64,000 nucleotides of DNA from Bremia lactucae (GCF_004359215.1 NW_027152182.1:24273-88272); one strand, 5' to 3'. Shown: positions 21,023 to 31,274, counted from the first letter of the stretch. The notes: a model not told the origin generated them from the sequence alone. A program made the numbers and translations.

Positions 21023-22936
21023 TCAATAGTATGAAGCGTCCGTAAATCGAGAATCTTTGGTCCGATAAAACGAAGACGCGTCATGATTGCTACTATCCCC
21101 TCGTCGGCGGGGTGCACCAGATGCCTCAAACTCGCTAAAGCCGCTGCTTTGAAAACTCGGGTCGCCATTGTAGTGGCTCTGGTCGTAATTACTATTCGTG
21201 GCCGCAAAACTCTCGTCGCCCATATATCTGCTCTCATCTGCCGTGGACATGCGGTATTCTGTCTGGCCGGACGCTTGAAAGCGCGTTTGGCCGTGATAAT
21301 CACTTGCTGACGTCGATCGCGAGTCTTTGGGTTCAAAAAACGACTCGTCCAAAGACAAATCCGGTCGCTTTGTCGTCTTTTTCGACCCTTTTTGACCCAT
21401 TCCATGCCATCCATTCGACAGATCTTGAATCGAATCGCCCCCAAAATCGCTCTCGTCCTCGGAAGCAAGATCCTCTCGATGTCGACTGTCATACTTTGAT
21501 TGAAAGTGATTCCCCGAGTGACCAGAGCTATACATACTTTGACCATAAAACGACGACGACTGGGACGAGTATTGCGAATACTGACTCGTACCGTGTGAAG
21601 AATTTGTTTGCGCCATTGGTGGCAAGGACATTTGAGAATGCGCTAAAGCGATTTGGCTTCGTGGTGTCAACATGTCGAGGTTTGGATCATTGTACGTAAG
21701 TCGACCTCCATCGTGATCGTAAGGCTCCTGATCGAATTGGCTATTGCCAGGATTTGGCGGGTAATTGTCGTCACTAAACCCTGTTGGCGACATGTTGTGA
21801 TTCTGATGATAATTTGCCGCCACTGTTGACGCTTGAGCCACGCCTTGAGTGTGATCGTGACGTCCTCTTTCAAGACCAGGGTCGTCGTCTTGGACCAGTT
21901 GATTGGTTTTCTTGTATACAAAGAGGGCGACCAGTAACACAAGCGCAATCGCGCCTGCCATCATTAAACCAAGCATTAACGTATTTGATGCAGTACTCGT
22001 GGCATTCGATGCTGCATCAGCTAATACGGACGCCGCGGCCGACGGCGATCCAGACGACGAAGATGATCGCGACGTATCTGCTTCTTGCTTTGAATCCGTA
22101 CCATTGTCGGATAAATTGTCTTGTTTCGTAGTCTTGTCACTTGTTTTACTTGTCTTTAAATCGACTGTATTTGATTCGAGAGTCTCTTGAATCGTACTGG
22201 CATCCTTCTTCGTAGGAGGTTTCAAAGTCTGTTGGGTCTCGTTTAAATCACTTTTAGAGCCTACACTGGCATCGTCGTCCGATCCAGACTCGGGATCGAT
22301 GATTTGTTTCCTCACTTTTAAAGAAATTGATTTCGGTGGTGCATTTGGCACGGGTTTCGACTCCTCTGGCTTGATTTCAACTTCAGTTGGAGGACTGGAG
22401 GTTGGCTTGTCAAAATTAGCATTGCTGTCAGCCGTGGGGATGGCGTCGGACACAGGCGCTGTCTGTTGAAGAAGTGGGGACCTTGTAAACGTAACCTCCG
22501 TGGTCTCGTCCTTTGGCTTTACCACACCAGTCGCTTTGTCTCGATTGGCGTCGCGCTTTGCAGGATCGACGGGTTTGTTAACAGGTAAAGGTTTGTCGGT
22601 AGCATCTACGTCCTTATTATTCACTCCCGGGGAAGCACTTGTCAAAGGCGCCCGTGTACTTGGTGCGTCGGTTGGTTTTAAAACCTCGGGCGTCGGTGTC
22701 GAGGGCTCTGCTGGTTCCGACGAGTCCGACGATGCATTCTGGTCAAGCAACCATGGCCGTTCTGGTCGTTGCGTCGCCAACGTTGGAACACGTCCATTAT
22801 TGAGATCCTCTTTAAAATTCAAGACCGTTTCTGGATCCCCATCGCGACTTTGCACTGCAAAAATCTGTGCATTGGCCTGTGAATTCATGAGCAGTACCAC
22901 CAGCACGAATCTGAGCCACCGTCGGTGGACCTGCAT
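21023..22936 (-). CDS. Single-pass membrane protein with signal peptide and long polar tail, function unknown
   Basis: 637 residues from ATG at 22,936; this start is chosen because the frame before it opens only with a TTG and the ATG begins a signal peptide (MQVHRRWLRFVLVVLLMNSQANA, cleavage probably after Ala23). The ectodomain to about residue 319 is rich in Pro, Thr, Ser, Lys and Asp and likely disordered or O-glycosylated. One membrane helix lies at 320-341 (LMLGLMMAGAIALVLLVALFVY), followed by KK, giving type I topology. The tail of nearly 300 residues is rich in Ser, Tyr, Gln, His and Asp (SQYSQYSSQSSSFYG; a repeated S-x-F/Y pattern to the end SYY), which suggests phosphorylation. No known domain is recognised. 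It lies in the same direction as the phosphatase gene, 0.9 kb upstream of it. Confidence 0.82.
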   Translation of the reverse strand: MQVHRRWLRFVLVVLLMNSQANAQIFAVQSRDGDPETVLNFKEDLNNGRVPTLATQRPERPWLLDQNASSDSSEPAEPSTPTPEVLKPTDAPSTRAPLTSASPGVNNKDVDATDKPLPVNKPVDPAKRDANRDKATGVVKPKDETTEVTFTRSPLLQQTAPVSDAIPTADSNANFDKPTSSPPTEVEIKPEESKPVPNAPPKSISLKVRKQIIDPESGSDDDASVGSKSDLNETQQTLKPPTKKDASTIQETLESNTVDLKTSKTSDKTTKQDNLSDNGTDSKQEADTSRSSSSSGSPSAAASVLADAASNATSTASNTLMLGLMMAGAIALVLLVALFVYKKTNQLVQDDDPGLERGRHDHTQGVAQASTVAANYHQNHNMSPTGFSDDNYPPNPGNSQFDQEPYDHDGGRLTYNDPNLDMLTPRSQIALAHSQMSLPPMAQTNSSHGTSQYSQYSSQSSSFYGQSMYSSGHSGNHFQSKYDSRHREDLASEDESDFGGDSIQDLSNGWHGMGQKGSKKTTKRPDLSLDESFFEPKDSRSTSASDYHGQTRFQASGQTEYRMSTADESRYMGDESFAATNSNYDQSHYNGDPSFQSSGFSEFEASGAPRRRGDSSNHDASSFYRTKDSRFTDASYY

Positions 22937-24458
22937 TGTCCAGCCTCCGGAGCCCGAAGCGTCACGCCAGCGCAACTTTCCTGGAATCTGCGCTGAAGGT
23001 TCGATAAAAACAGCTCTATTGTTCCCTGCACCAAAGTCTTGCGTAACCCTCTTGCCGGAATCAATAGCAGTCCACTTACTTGCCACTATCAATTCAAAAC
23101 GAGGTTGATCACGTGACAAGGCAAACTGTAGGAGTCGTTATTTTGAGCTTGTGCGGCACTGTGCCTTTAGCCGCATAAGAGTCAGATGTAAAAAACTCGC
23201 GAGTTGCCCGTGTCATGCACACACATGTCTTGGTTCTGCACCGACGTTCTTGGAAAAAGCAATCATCGAGAACAGCTGTCGGCGCCAGTCTCGACCAATT
23301 GATACATACGGCAAGCGGCGGAATATCCGATCGCGTGATTTGTGCGTATTTGGCGTGAAACTTGGTCGCTCTCTGAGCTCGATTGGCGGCCCATTCAGTC
23401 GGTTTAGTCGGGAGGGGTGTGCAGTGCATTCTATATTGATAGAAACATTTGCTAAGATTCGTTCTTATTCCAGCTGACGGCTTTACGACAGACGCACGAT
23501 ATGGCAACTCTAGCGTAAAACTACATAACCTATAGATATTATCATTATATTTCACTTGGATTATTCGAGGTCCCTTACTCCAGCTCGCGTCCCCGTAGAT
23601 TTCTCTTTTATGAAGCCAAAGCCTGGTAATATAGGCGATAAAGTTTAGCTTTGACCAAAAAAATAGTCATTCGCGCTAACGATCGGGACTGTTTATATTT
23701 AATAAAAAATGCTTACAGGAAACTGTGTTTGTATTTGTCAGGATAGCCTGCTATGTTATGGCTCAGCTGCGACATATAGGACGCACTGCAGCCAACGAGC
23801 TTACAATCGCACGAATTGTAAGCCTACGGACTCGGGACTATTGCGCCATATAAAGTTCAAGCATGAACAATCCAATATATGTGCATTATCGCGATTGTCT
23901 TCTGTGTGTTTGCGTGTTGACAACTTTGTCTTGCGTTAATTCTCTTTCAACATGCGACTATGTTACATACTGGTTACAGTCGAGGCTGTTTCCTCGTAGG
24001 AATAGTTTACCCAATAATTGTAAGCAGAGAAATAGTTGTTTTGACAGGGAAAAAATGATGCGTCTTTCACGAAGCTGGCTCACATACCCAGCTAGAATTT
24101 ATGTGACGAGCAAAATCTGATATGCTGTAGAATTTTTGCTTGAAGCTCTAGATGTTGAGAATGTTTCACATTTGATTGAGCCAGACAAAATTTACCTTTC
24201 ATTTGAAGTAGAAAAATGAAATGAACAGAAGAGCCTGTCTTAAGAAAATCCCGAGTTAATTAATAAGATTCTTAAATTATTCATTTAACTTCGTCGTTAA
24301 TCGAGCACATTTAATGATTAATAAACCTTTGTAATTTAATTATTAAATGCAATTTGAGGTCCCTTTTTTTAAATTTATTATTCATATAATTTTTCTTGAT
24401 GAAAAAAATCAGATACTGTAAAATAATTGAAAGCACTAAACACGTCTGAAGAAATCTC
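22937..24458. other. Intergenic, no gene supported
   Basis: 5' flank of the membrane protein gene, then increasingly AT-rich DNA. Open frames at 23,151-23,477 (+) and 23,109-23,555 (-) overlap each other and show no domain; 23,709-24,120 holds only short frames. The part next to 24,458 continues the reading of the pogo-like element on the minus strand across the LTR insertion. Confidence 0.5.
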
Positions 24459-24463
24459 GTATG

Positions 24464-24913
24464 TGTAACGGGGTGTATCGTTACATGAAATTAACACTTA
24501 AAGGCTGTTAATTAATATATTATCTAAAACGTAGAGAATATTTGGAGGATATTACTCTATGTAGTTATGTTCAAAATTCTTATCCATAAATAGGTATAGA
24601 CCATTTTATCTATTTCGCAGACTAATCAGCTGTAGAGATAAACAAAAGAGAGATACAGATAAGATCAGATAAGTATTCAATTGCATGTTTAGTATTAGAT
24701 TATAATTAGGTTTGCATTTACAAGATAGATAGAAGAGATACTTACTTATATTAATACAGTTTTCATTTAACCCTCTTTAAGTTAGTTGCCTTAAAGAGAA
24801 GTCTTCCTCTGCACGTACTAGTGTACGTGAAATAATGTAGGGCACCACTTGCAACTGAGGCAGTGCGAAATGGACTTGTACTGAAGCAGTTCAAGTCGTA
24901 GTGCCCCGTTACA
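24464..24913 (+). mobile_element. Solo LTR of family D with perfect 5-bp target duplication
   Basis: 450 bp, from TGTAACGGGG to CCCCGTTACA, flanked on both sides by GTATG (24,459-24,463 and 24,914-24,918). It has no internal retroelement sequence, so it formed by LTR-LTR recombination. It interrupts the 3' part of the pogo-like transposase remnant, hence it is younger than that element. Confidence 0.93.
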
Positions 24914-24918
24914 GTATG

Positions 24919-26505
24919 TCAGGCTGAGCGATTTGGTTTGTGCGGATTGCTCCAACGCTGTCCTTCATCTGCTGTACGGACTTGAGAAAACCCAGCGCGC
25001 CGCCATCCTGTTGCAGCCAGATTGTCTCAAGCAACTCGAGTGCTTTCTGAGCATCTACGACAGCGATTCCTGCTCGTCCTCAGGCTGAGTCGGGAGGTGG
25101 TCCTCAATGATTTCATCCACGTCTGGAATGTATGATGTGATCCGCTCGGTAGGATAGTCTAGCAGGTTGCGGATGTTCATCACGATAGGATACCTGAAGC
25201 GTCTAATCTGATGTTCCATCTCCACCATGACTTCATTGTCAAGGCACTGCTCCTCTAGGACTGGTGCAGCATCAGCTGGTTCTGACCGGATGTTGCAATG
25301 CCGGTAACAGTTATGGATGGTCTCAATGCGGACATCGTTAGACCAAGTTGAGACTGACACCTAGATAGCATGAAAGATGTTTATCTTTGCCGGCTCAACG
25401 ACACCATTGTCGAGATCCTGAAGGAGCATACGGGAGAAGCTGCGCCTAGTAGGCTTTGAGGTTGCGTAGGATACCCTGGTCGCACGGCTGAAGCTTCGAC
25501 GTCATGTTGGGCGAAATATAGTAGATTGTCGTGTTGCGAATTGCGATTCGCTGCGACAGATCAGCAAGCAGGACGTGTGCACTGCAGTTGTCCAGGATCA
25601 GCAGCACCTTGCGGTTTGCCATTCTCCCATCGAAGTCCCTCAGTCACTCCAAGATGATAATTTGTGTTATCTAGGCCTTCTTGTTGCTGCGATACTGATA
25701 GCCAAGGTTCTGGAGATTGACATGGCGGGAGCAGCGAGAAGTGGCGTAGTGCCAATGATCCATAGGGGCCTCTGTCGGACCCATCACCATTGCAGTAGAC
25801 AGTCACATTTATTCCTTGTTTGCTTTCACCCCTTCAGCTCCCTGTTGCAAGCGAAGTGTCAGCTTGAAACAGAAGAGTTGCATTAGCCACCAGATAACAA
25901 AATTTGGTGTCCTTCGCAGAGTGCTTACCTGCATCCGATAGAACAAGCCAGTCTCACCCATGTTGTAGATATTCTTCCATTTATACTAATTGAGGACCTC
26001 GCATAAGGGAGAAAGCGCATCCTCCTCATCAACCATGTCCATCGCGCCGCTCTCTCCGAACTGCGATAGGCGCGGATTCCATTCAGAGCTATATAGGATT
26101 CCAGCCATCCGTTGGAAAGCTGAAATAGTTCATGTCCTGGACAAAGAAGGTCCAAAATCCGCTCTGCATGTTCACGGGCAACGTCTCCGCTAAGACTGAT
26201 ACGATCCGAATGGGCATTAAACCAAGCCAGCAGAGCTGATTCCATCAGTGAATACATTACTGCTGTCTTCTGAAAGTCGAAGATGGTCTGCCTTCTTCTT
26301 CGGCGTGCTGGAGACCGTCGCCTGGCTGACCCCCAGCTGATATTTGTCCTGAAGTCAATTGACAAGCTGTGCCTAGATCAGTGCGGGATTCTATGTGTAA
26401 TGTTTGCAGAGAGCCACACGGACATCGTCCGTCATTGTGGCGTGCTCCTCCCAGAGGCATTGTTGATGCGCTGCTGAGTTCTTCTTGGGGATTGTGGGAG
26501 AGGCC
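24919..26505 (-). pseudogene. pogo/Tigger-like DDE transposase remnant with CENP-B type HTH
   Basis: Minus-strand remnant. An N-terminal HTH resembling TMTDDVRVALCKHY and QAQLVNWLQDKYQLGVSQATVS (about 26,440-26,310) precedes a CENP-B/Tc5 type HTH (LESALLAWFNAHSDRISLSG, LSNGWLESYIALNGIRAYR; about 26,250-26,070), then NIYNMGETGLFYR (about 25,975-25,930) and the DDE core block VLLILDNCSAHVLLADL (about 25,610-25,560) with MTSKLQPCDQGI after it. The C-terminal part runs through 25,360-25,055 and ends at the solo LTR. Stops and frame changes show that it is inactive. In the intact family it would cut and paste DNA at TA sites. Confidence 0.85.
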
Positions 26506-26560
26506 TTTCTTTTATAACCACATCCCTCCAAAAAAGCGAAATAATTAATTTATCTGTGGG

Positions 26561-26645
26561 ATACTACACCTGTCTAAAATTCTAAACTTTTTAAATTTAT
26601 CAGGAAAGGGCGTCCCAACATTATTAATTTAGACAGGTTATACTG
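26561..26645. repeat. Right terminal inverted repeat region of the pogo-like element
   Basis: Read inward from the right, the end is CAGTATAACCTGTCTAAATT, followed outward by TA (26,646-26,647), the usual pogo/Tigger target. A second, inverted partial copy (ACACCTGTCTAAAAT) lies at about 26,568-26,583, so the terminus itself is a small inverted repeat. The left terminus was not located. Confidence 0.6.
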
Positions 26646-26647
26646 TA

Positions 26648-27463
26648 GTCGTTATTCAAAAATAGTCACAAATCTGAGTATTGTTATTTAATATTTCTCA
26701 ATTGAAACGTATGATGTTAGCATACTCGCCGCTATCGACGTGTACACGCCCGTCGAAAGGTCGGTGAAAATATACTCGTCTTGTTCCACGAGACGGAAGA
26801 GTCATGCCGGTAACCTCCCAGATGGGAAGGCTTTTTATAAATCTTATACACGATTTGCGTTCGACAAGTCTCATTTTAAATAGCTGAGCTTCTAACGCGA
26901 TAGTGTCATAAAAATCATTTTCCAAGTCTGAGCATCTTCACAAAAAGATGCATGATACTAGCTAGACTCATTCACGGTCTCAATTGCCAACCCTACTAAA
27001 GCATGGGCTATTTGCGCACGTACAAGCACTAAATAGCTCATGGCGTAAGTAATCAAGCGTTTGCGGGCCAAGACTTTTAAGGGGACTAAATAATCATGAC
27101 GGGGCATATATTAAAGCCCACTCGCGCCCACCTATTATTTGCTGCCTGATTACTATTGCTCAAAGAGCGCATCCGCAGCGACAGGACCTTCCATGAAGAA
27201 TTAAGCAACTTGGAACGAAAAATCGAGGAAATAAGAGCCTACAGAATTCATAGTATCATTCTCCTGATCGAATAAAGAATCCGTACCATATGAAGTGCCG
27301 AAAACCATATTTTTTATGGCTGTGCCAAATCGAAATTGTGCACTGCAATTTGCCAGAGTAGCAACCATGCAACGGAATATAAAATTGTAATGGGGCATAC
27401 TTCGGTTGAAGTGTACAATTCACAACACACCTTTTGCTATTAAGAACTTAGATAATAAATAAA
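26648..27463. other. No gene supported; two short minus frames of unknown nature
   Basis: Minus frames at 26,698-26,925 (75 codons) and 27,201-27,398 (65 codons) show no domain and no shared frame. The region is otherwise AT-rich. It separates the pogo-like element from the Mutator-like element. Confidence 0.35.
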
Positions 27464-27464
27464 G

Positions 27465-27613
27465 GGGAATGTTATTTCCACCCCACCATTTCGTTATTTC
27501 CACCCCATGCAAAAAAATACCGTCGCTGCCAACTTGATTCCGATTAGCCAATCAGAAGCATTATGTATAACGCTTCGCATATTTATTTATATGGGCGGAA
27601 AAAGACAAATAAG
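27465..27613 (+). repeat. Left terminal region of the Mutator-like element
   Basis: Starts near GGGGAATGTTATTTCCACC, with the motif GTTATTTCCACCCC repeated at once (about 27,494-27,508). The stretch AGCCAATCAGAAGC at 27,546-27,559 and the following TATAACGCTTCGCATATTT are found inverted near 29,935-29,965. Imperfect long TIRs are typical of MULEs. Confidence 0.62.
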
Positions 27614-27670
27614 GGGTGGAAAAAATAATGACGGGTGGAAAAAATAATGACGGGTGGAAATAACAAATGC
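27614..27670 (+). repeat. Three tandem copies of a 19-bp subterminal repeat
   Basis: Unit GGGTGGAAAAAATAATGAC begins at 27,614, 27,633 and 27,652, the third partial. The inverse motif (TTATTTCCACCCC) occurs twice at the left tip, so the end has inward and outward copies, which could be transposase-binding or hairpin-forming sites. Confidence 0.85.
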
Positions 27671-27699
27671 TGGGGTGGAATGGCAAGTTGATGAAGTGG

Positions 27700-27955
27700 A
27701 TAAAAAATACTTATTTAAGAGCCAGATATTCGGCGTTAAGGGCACCTGCGTGCATTGTGACCCTTATTCCTGCAAATACTGCAAAGTCTTCAACGAATTG
27801 CTGCTTATACAATCTCAAATTCAGATGGATAAAAGGACTTATTTAAAAGAGCCAGAGATTGAGCGATGGGGCACCTGCGTGCATTTTGACCTGATTGTAT
27901 GCAAAGTTTCGAGCAATCCGCTACTTGAACAAACTCAAATTCAGATGGATCTCGT
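27700..27955 (+). repeat. Two diverged direct repeats of about 125 bp
   Basis: The block starting GATAAAAAATACTTATTTAA at about 27,700 is repeated from about 27,828. Both contain GGGCACCTGCGTGCATT and CAAATTCAGATGGAT. A plus frame of 112 codons spans both copies (27,654-27,992) and gives the repeated peptide GTCVH...TQIQMD. It may be a terminal array of the element and not a gene. Confidence 0.75.
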
Positions 27956-27979
27956 TGCCTTGATGATTGATGCACATTA

Positions 27980-29860
27980 TTATTTTTTGTGACGGTCTAG
28001 ATCCAGTTGAGCGACCACGAGTACGCTAAGGGACAGAATTCTTGGAGCCATATCATCCAGACTGCAATTTATCGTAGCTGTTCCCATAATGGTTTCTTGA
28101 TGGCGATACTCCACCATGTTGTAACGTTCTTTGACAGCCTCTAATATGGTGGCAACATTTTGTCTACCCACTTCAGGCATGGCTGCAGGCGCAGCTGCAT
28201 CCAAGCGCCATTAATGGTGGAAACTCTTAACAGTGAGAGGGCGGCCACTTCTTAGAAAAGCAGATTATTTGATGCTGACAGGGTATTCCATTCTTGAATT
28301 ACACGCAACTGAACAGGTTATGGTGGCATTGGTAGGATCTTCAGATAACTCATAGCTCAAAGCATTTTCCTAGTGCGTATATTGAAATGCGGCGCACTAC
28401 AGCAAAGAAAGGGATTTTCTGTGTTTGTGCATGACTTGCATTCGCTCCTACGACAGCTAAACACCAAGATTTTCAATCTGGGCTTAAGCAGCATGAGCTA
28501 CGCGAGTTTGTACATCACCCAAGTTTTTTCCGGAACACTTATGTAGCTCTTTAACATATGATGAAGCCCTTCAGCTCTCGATGATGTGACGTGGCCAAAA
28601 TGCATGCAATTCCTGGTGTATGCGTAAATAAATTAATTTTTATGTGTCAGACAGGTGGTATCCGGATAGGCCAGCATGTTAGGCAGTGCAGTATATGTTG
28701 AGTGCATGCTTATCATGAGATTGATTTACACTTCCTCTGATTTCGAATAGATTACATCTGTCCGACTCTTCACGAATTTATTCCAGTCATCCCCAGGTCC
28801 AAAAAACTTACGACAATTTGCTAGAGCGTTTTTTTAAATATGTTAAACGCATAGAAGATGGGTTGAGGTGGGAAATGTTATTTCAGGGCATTCTTTAGGG
28901 CAAATTCTCGGTCTGTTGTGATTGTCTGTGGCAGTTGATCGAGAGCCCAAAGGTAGTCCGCTTCACGTTCATGCCTGATGAAAGCAATAGCAATTGGGAG
29001 GAAGTGTTGAAGCTTGTGACACCAGTGATATGGAGGATCCGGCATTATGAATCGATCACAGATATCCTTACGCTTTGGTGGTGGACTGCACCTATCTAGG
29101 TGCAGTCCGCCACCAAAGCGTATGGATGTCTGTAAAGGAGTTCCACAGATTTTTGGCTGGCATAGAATAGGTGTGAAAAGATGATGATAATCATCTTTCA
29201 CACCTATAAACCCACTCTGCATGATGCAGAATGTCAAATAGAGCGTCCAGTGGTGTACGATTGCGAAGCTCTTCTGCTCGCACCGCTGGCGCTCGTTGTA
29301 GATTGTCCTTCCTATTGCTTTTGTGCTGGGATCTATTTGGCGTAGGGTTGTGACAATTTCTTTCGGCGCAATCCCAGCCTTAAGAAGTTTTTGTACTAAC
29401 AAATTTTGCTCTGATTGAAAGCGTCAGGCAGTCGGATGACTACTTATGTTGTCTGAAGGTTCATGATTATGTTCCCTATGAAAAGTTCGCAGTTGCAAGC
29501 TGTTATCGCTTGGTAGACGCCCTGATAGACGAAACGGGCAATTAGTCAATCGGCTCGCAGAGTTTCGCGGCAACTCAAGTCATGTTGCTGCCCTTTGCAG
29601 GTAGGTACCACGTCGATCGCATTACAAAATAATCTTCTTTTTGTCGGAATTTAGGGTAGACACAGCATATCCTTCTGCATGAGCGAATTCGCGAGCTGCA
29701 TCCGTCAGGGCCATTGTGCTGGGAAAGGATGCATTGGGTGGTGTGGTGGAAGCATTGTAGAACAGCCTGACAAGGAAGAAAGTAGAAATTGAGTGTGATA
29801 TAGAGAATGTATTGTGATTGATAATAATTCGTAGGACCCGCTTGTTTACAAGTCAAAAAG
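27980..29860 (-). pseudogene. Mutator-like (MULE) transposase remnant
   Basis: Minus-strand DDE transposase of the Mutator superfamily. The DNA-binding half includes LLKAGIAPKEIVTTLRQIDP and SIxRTIYNERQ-type sequence (29,402-29,280). The core has WALDQLPQTITTDREFALKNAL (28,960-28,880) with the Asp of TDRE. Downstream pieces CRKFFGPGDDWNKFVKSRTD (about 28,820-28,760) and NCMHFGHVTSSRAEGLHHMLKSYI (about 28,610-28,540) match the conserved MULE C-terminal block (HFG..TSR.E..H..LK). Frameshifts and stops are frequent. Two hairpin-forming duplications interrupt it at 29,071-29,120 and 29,167-29,207. Confidence 0.83.
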
Positions 29861-29924
29861 AAGGATATGGAGAGTAGATCAACTTGACCCAGCCCGATTC
29901 AAAACGATGTTTTTTTATCGTGAA

Positions 29925-30040
29925 AAAAAATATGCGGAGCGCAATAAGTAAGGCTTCTGATTGGCTAAAACAATCCCATTTTTATGTAGGTGATACGAAA
30001 TACGAGTAGTAGCCACCAGATAGAGATCTGGTGGAATTAA
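29925..30040 (-). repeat. Right terminal region of the Mutator-like element
   Basis: Contains the inverted copy of the left end: GCTTCTGATTGGCT (29,952-29,965) and ATATGCGGAGCGCAATAAG, complementary to the segment around 27,546-27,595. The identity is partial, about 50 bp. The exact tip and target duplication were not found. Confidence 0.55.
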
Positions 30041-30604
30041 GGTAAGGTTCCACATTTTAAATTTTAATTAAAGTTTAGTTTTTCGTATAATCTTAATGAA
30101 TTAAGTCCGATTCGCCAATCTACGCCTGAGTCTTTATAAGTCCGAGCGTCTGCTGACATAGATCCATTTCTCAAACTTTTAGGGGTGAAACGCGTAGCGT
30201 TTGATAACCTTACAAATTTGTTTGGGCTGGATCGTAGAGATCACATCCTTTTCAGGGCCCAAAGGTTCTTGTTGCAAGGCTTAAAGCCTTTCTGCAACAT
30301 GAATCTTTCTATATCGGACCACTTAGCAGCATTTATGCAACTCGGTAAATTCCTGTACCTGATCAGGAGCCTAAGGCTTGCCCTCTTGTTGTCAGTGTTG
30401 AGACATATGAGGACAAGAGAGAGAAAATCTCCTTGTTTGGATCGAAACATATGGAAATGGCCATACCCCTGCCATGATCCTAACAGAACAACAAAAGTGG
30501 TGATGACAACTTCTTAGCTCGGTGGTGAAGCCTGTGAGTGAGCATCACATGTAGCACGTACACAGACGACGCATTTCCCACGCTGGATTCGCACCTATTC
30601 GCAA
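30041..30604. other. Mostly unassigned; weak plus-strand coding traces
   Basis: A plus frame of 110 codons at 30,185-30,517 and an overlapping frame with IPVPDQEPKACPLVVSVETYEDKREK (about 30,340-30,420) look like pieces of one frameshifted gene of unknown origin. No motif identifies it. The first 100 bases are AT-rich. Confidence 0.3.
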
Positions 30605-30648
30605 TGAAAGTTGCCCCACACAAGTGAAGTAATTAGACCCACCACTTG
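30605..30648 (+). repeat. Short LTR-A remnant
   Basis: The reverse complement, CAAGTGGTGGGTCTAATTAC followed by TTCACTT and GGGGCAACTTT, matches the end of family A LTRs (for example 9030-9125). It directly abuts the family E LTR, so that LTR inserted into, or recombined with, an older A LTR. Confidence 0.6.
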
Positions 30649-31133
30649 TGTAACGGGGCACCTTTCAATAGTACTGATCAGTACTAGTTAACCTTACACT
30701 GATTACAATGTAGGTGAGATGCCTCGAAATTACACGTACACAAAGTTACAGAGGAAGGTTTCTATGGATCTTAGGGTCTTTAGCTTACAGGTCTAGACTA
30801 AGGCTTATCAATAGAGAATAGTAAAGCTGTATTAATGTATTTAGTTTCCTAAGTAACGATCATCTATCTACTTCTGAACGTATTATATTAATATTTAACT
30901 AAGGATGTCGCGTCCTTGCGATCCACACTATCCTTGTCTTATAATGATTGACTGGACTGATTTAGACTTAAATCAACCGATCAATAGACCTAATGTTTTA
31001 TTGTATCAATTACCAAATTTGGTAATATGAGTACTATTTAAGTTAAAATTAATGAAGATATAATTTCGTATTTCTTTGTTTATTTCCTCTTATAGGAAAT
31101 AATACCTATGAAACGAGACACCCCATTTCATCA
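30649..31133 (-). repeat. 3' LTR of element E1 (family E)
   Basis: From TGTAACGGGG to about CATTTCATCA, 485 bp, aligned with the LTRs at 53,113-53,581 and 53,599-54,096. The pyrimidine-rich CCCCACCTTAAC after it is the complement of a polypurine tract, so this is the 3' LTR of a minus-oriented element. Confidence 0.8.
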
Positions 31134-31274
31134 CCCCACCTTAACTAACAGTCACTATTGCGACTGATGTAGGGTGACCGGAAATACTATTATGTCTTTC
31201 CGTGTAATTTTGCATTATTGATTTTAATCAAAATACCGTTATTATTTGCCTTATTGATTTTGACCGAGATCAAC

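Noticed and set aside
22900..22936. RWLR near the N-terminus of the membrane protein, as an RXLR effector motif
   Set aside because: It lies before the hydrophobic core of the signal peptide, not 20-40 residues after cleavage, there is no EER, and the protein has a membrane helix.
22500..23108. 202-codon plus-strand frame
   Set aside because: It is the exact antisense of the membrane-protein gene; its composition follows from Ser/Thr/Pro codons on the other strand and there is no motif.
27450..27680. CRISPR-like array from the spaced CCACCCC and GGGTGG repeats
   Set aside because: Eukaryotic context, units of 19 bp in direct tandem without spacers, and an explanation as MULE subterminal repeats.
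30185..30517. 110-codon plus-strand frame
   Set aside because: Composition unremarkable and a different frame gives a more protein-like stretch; cannot be assigned to a family.
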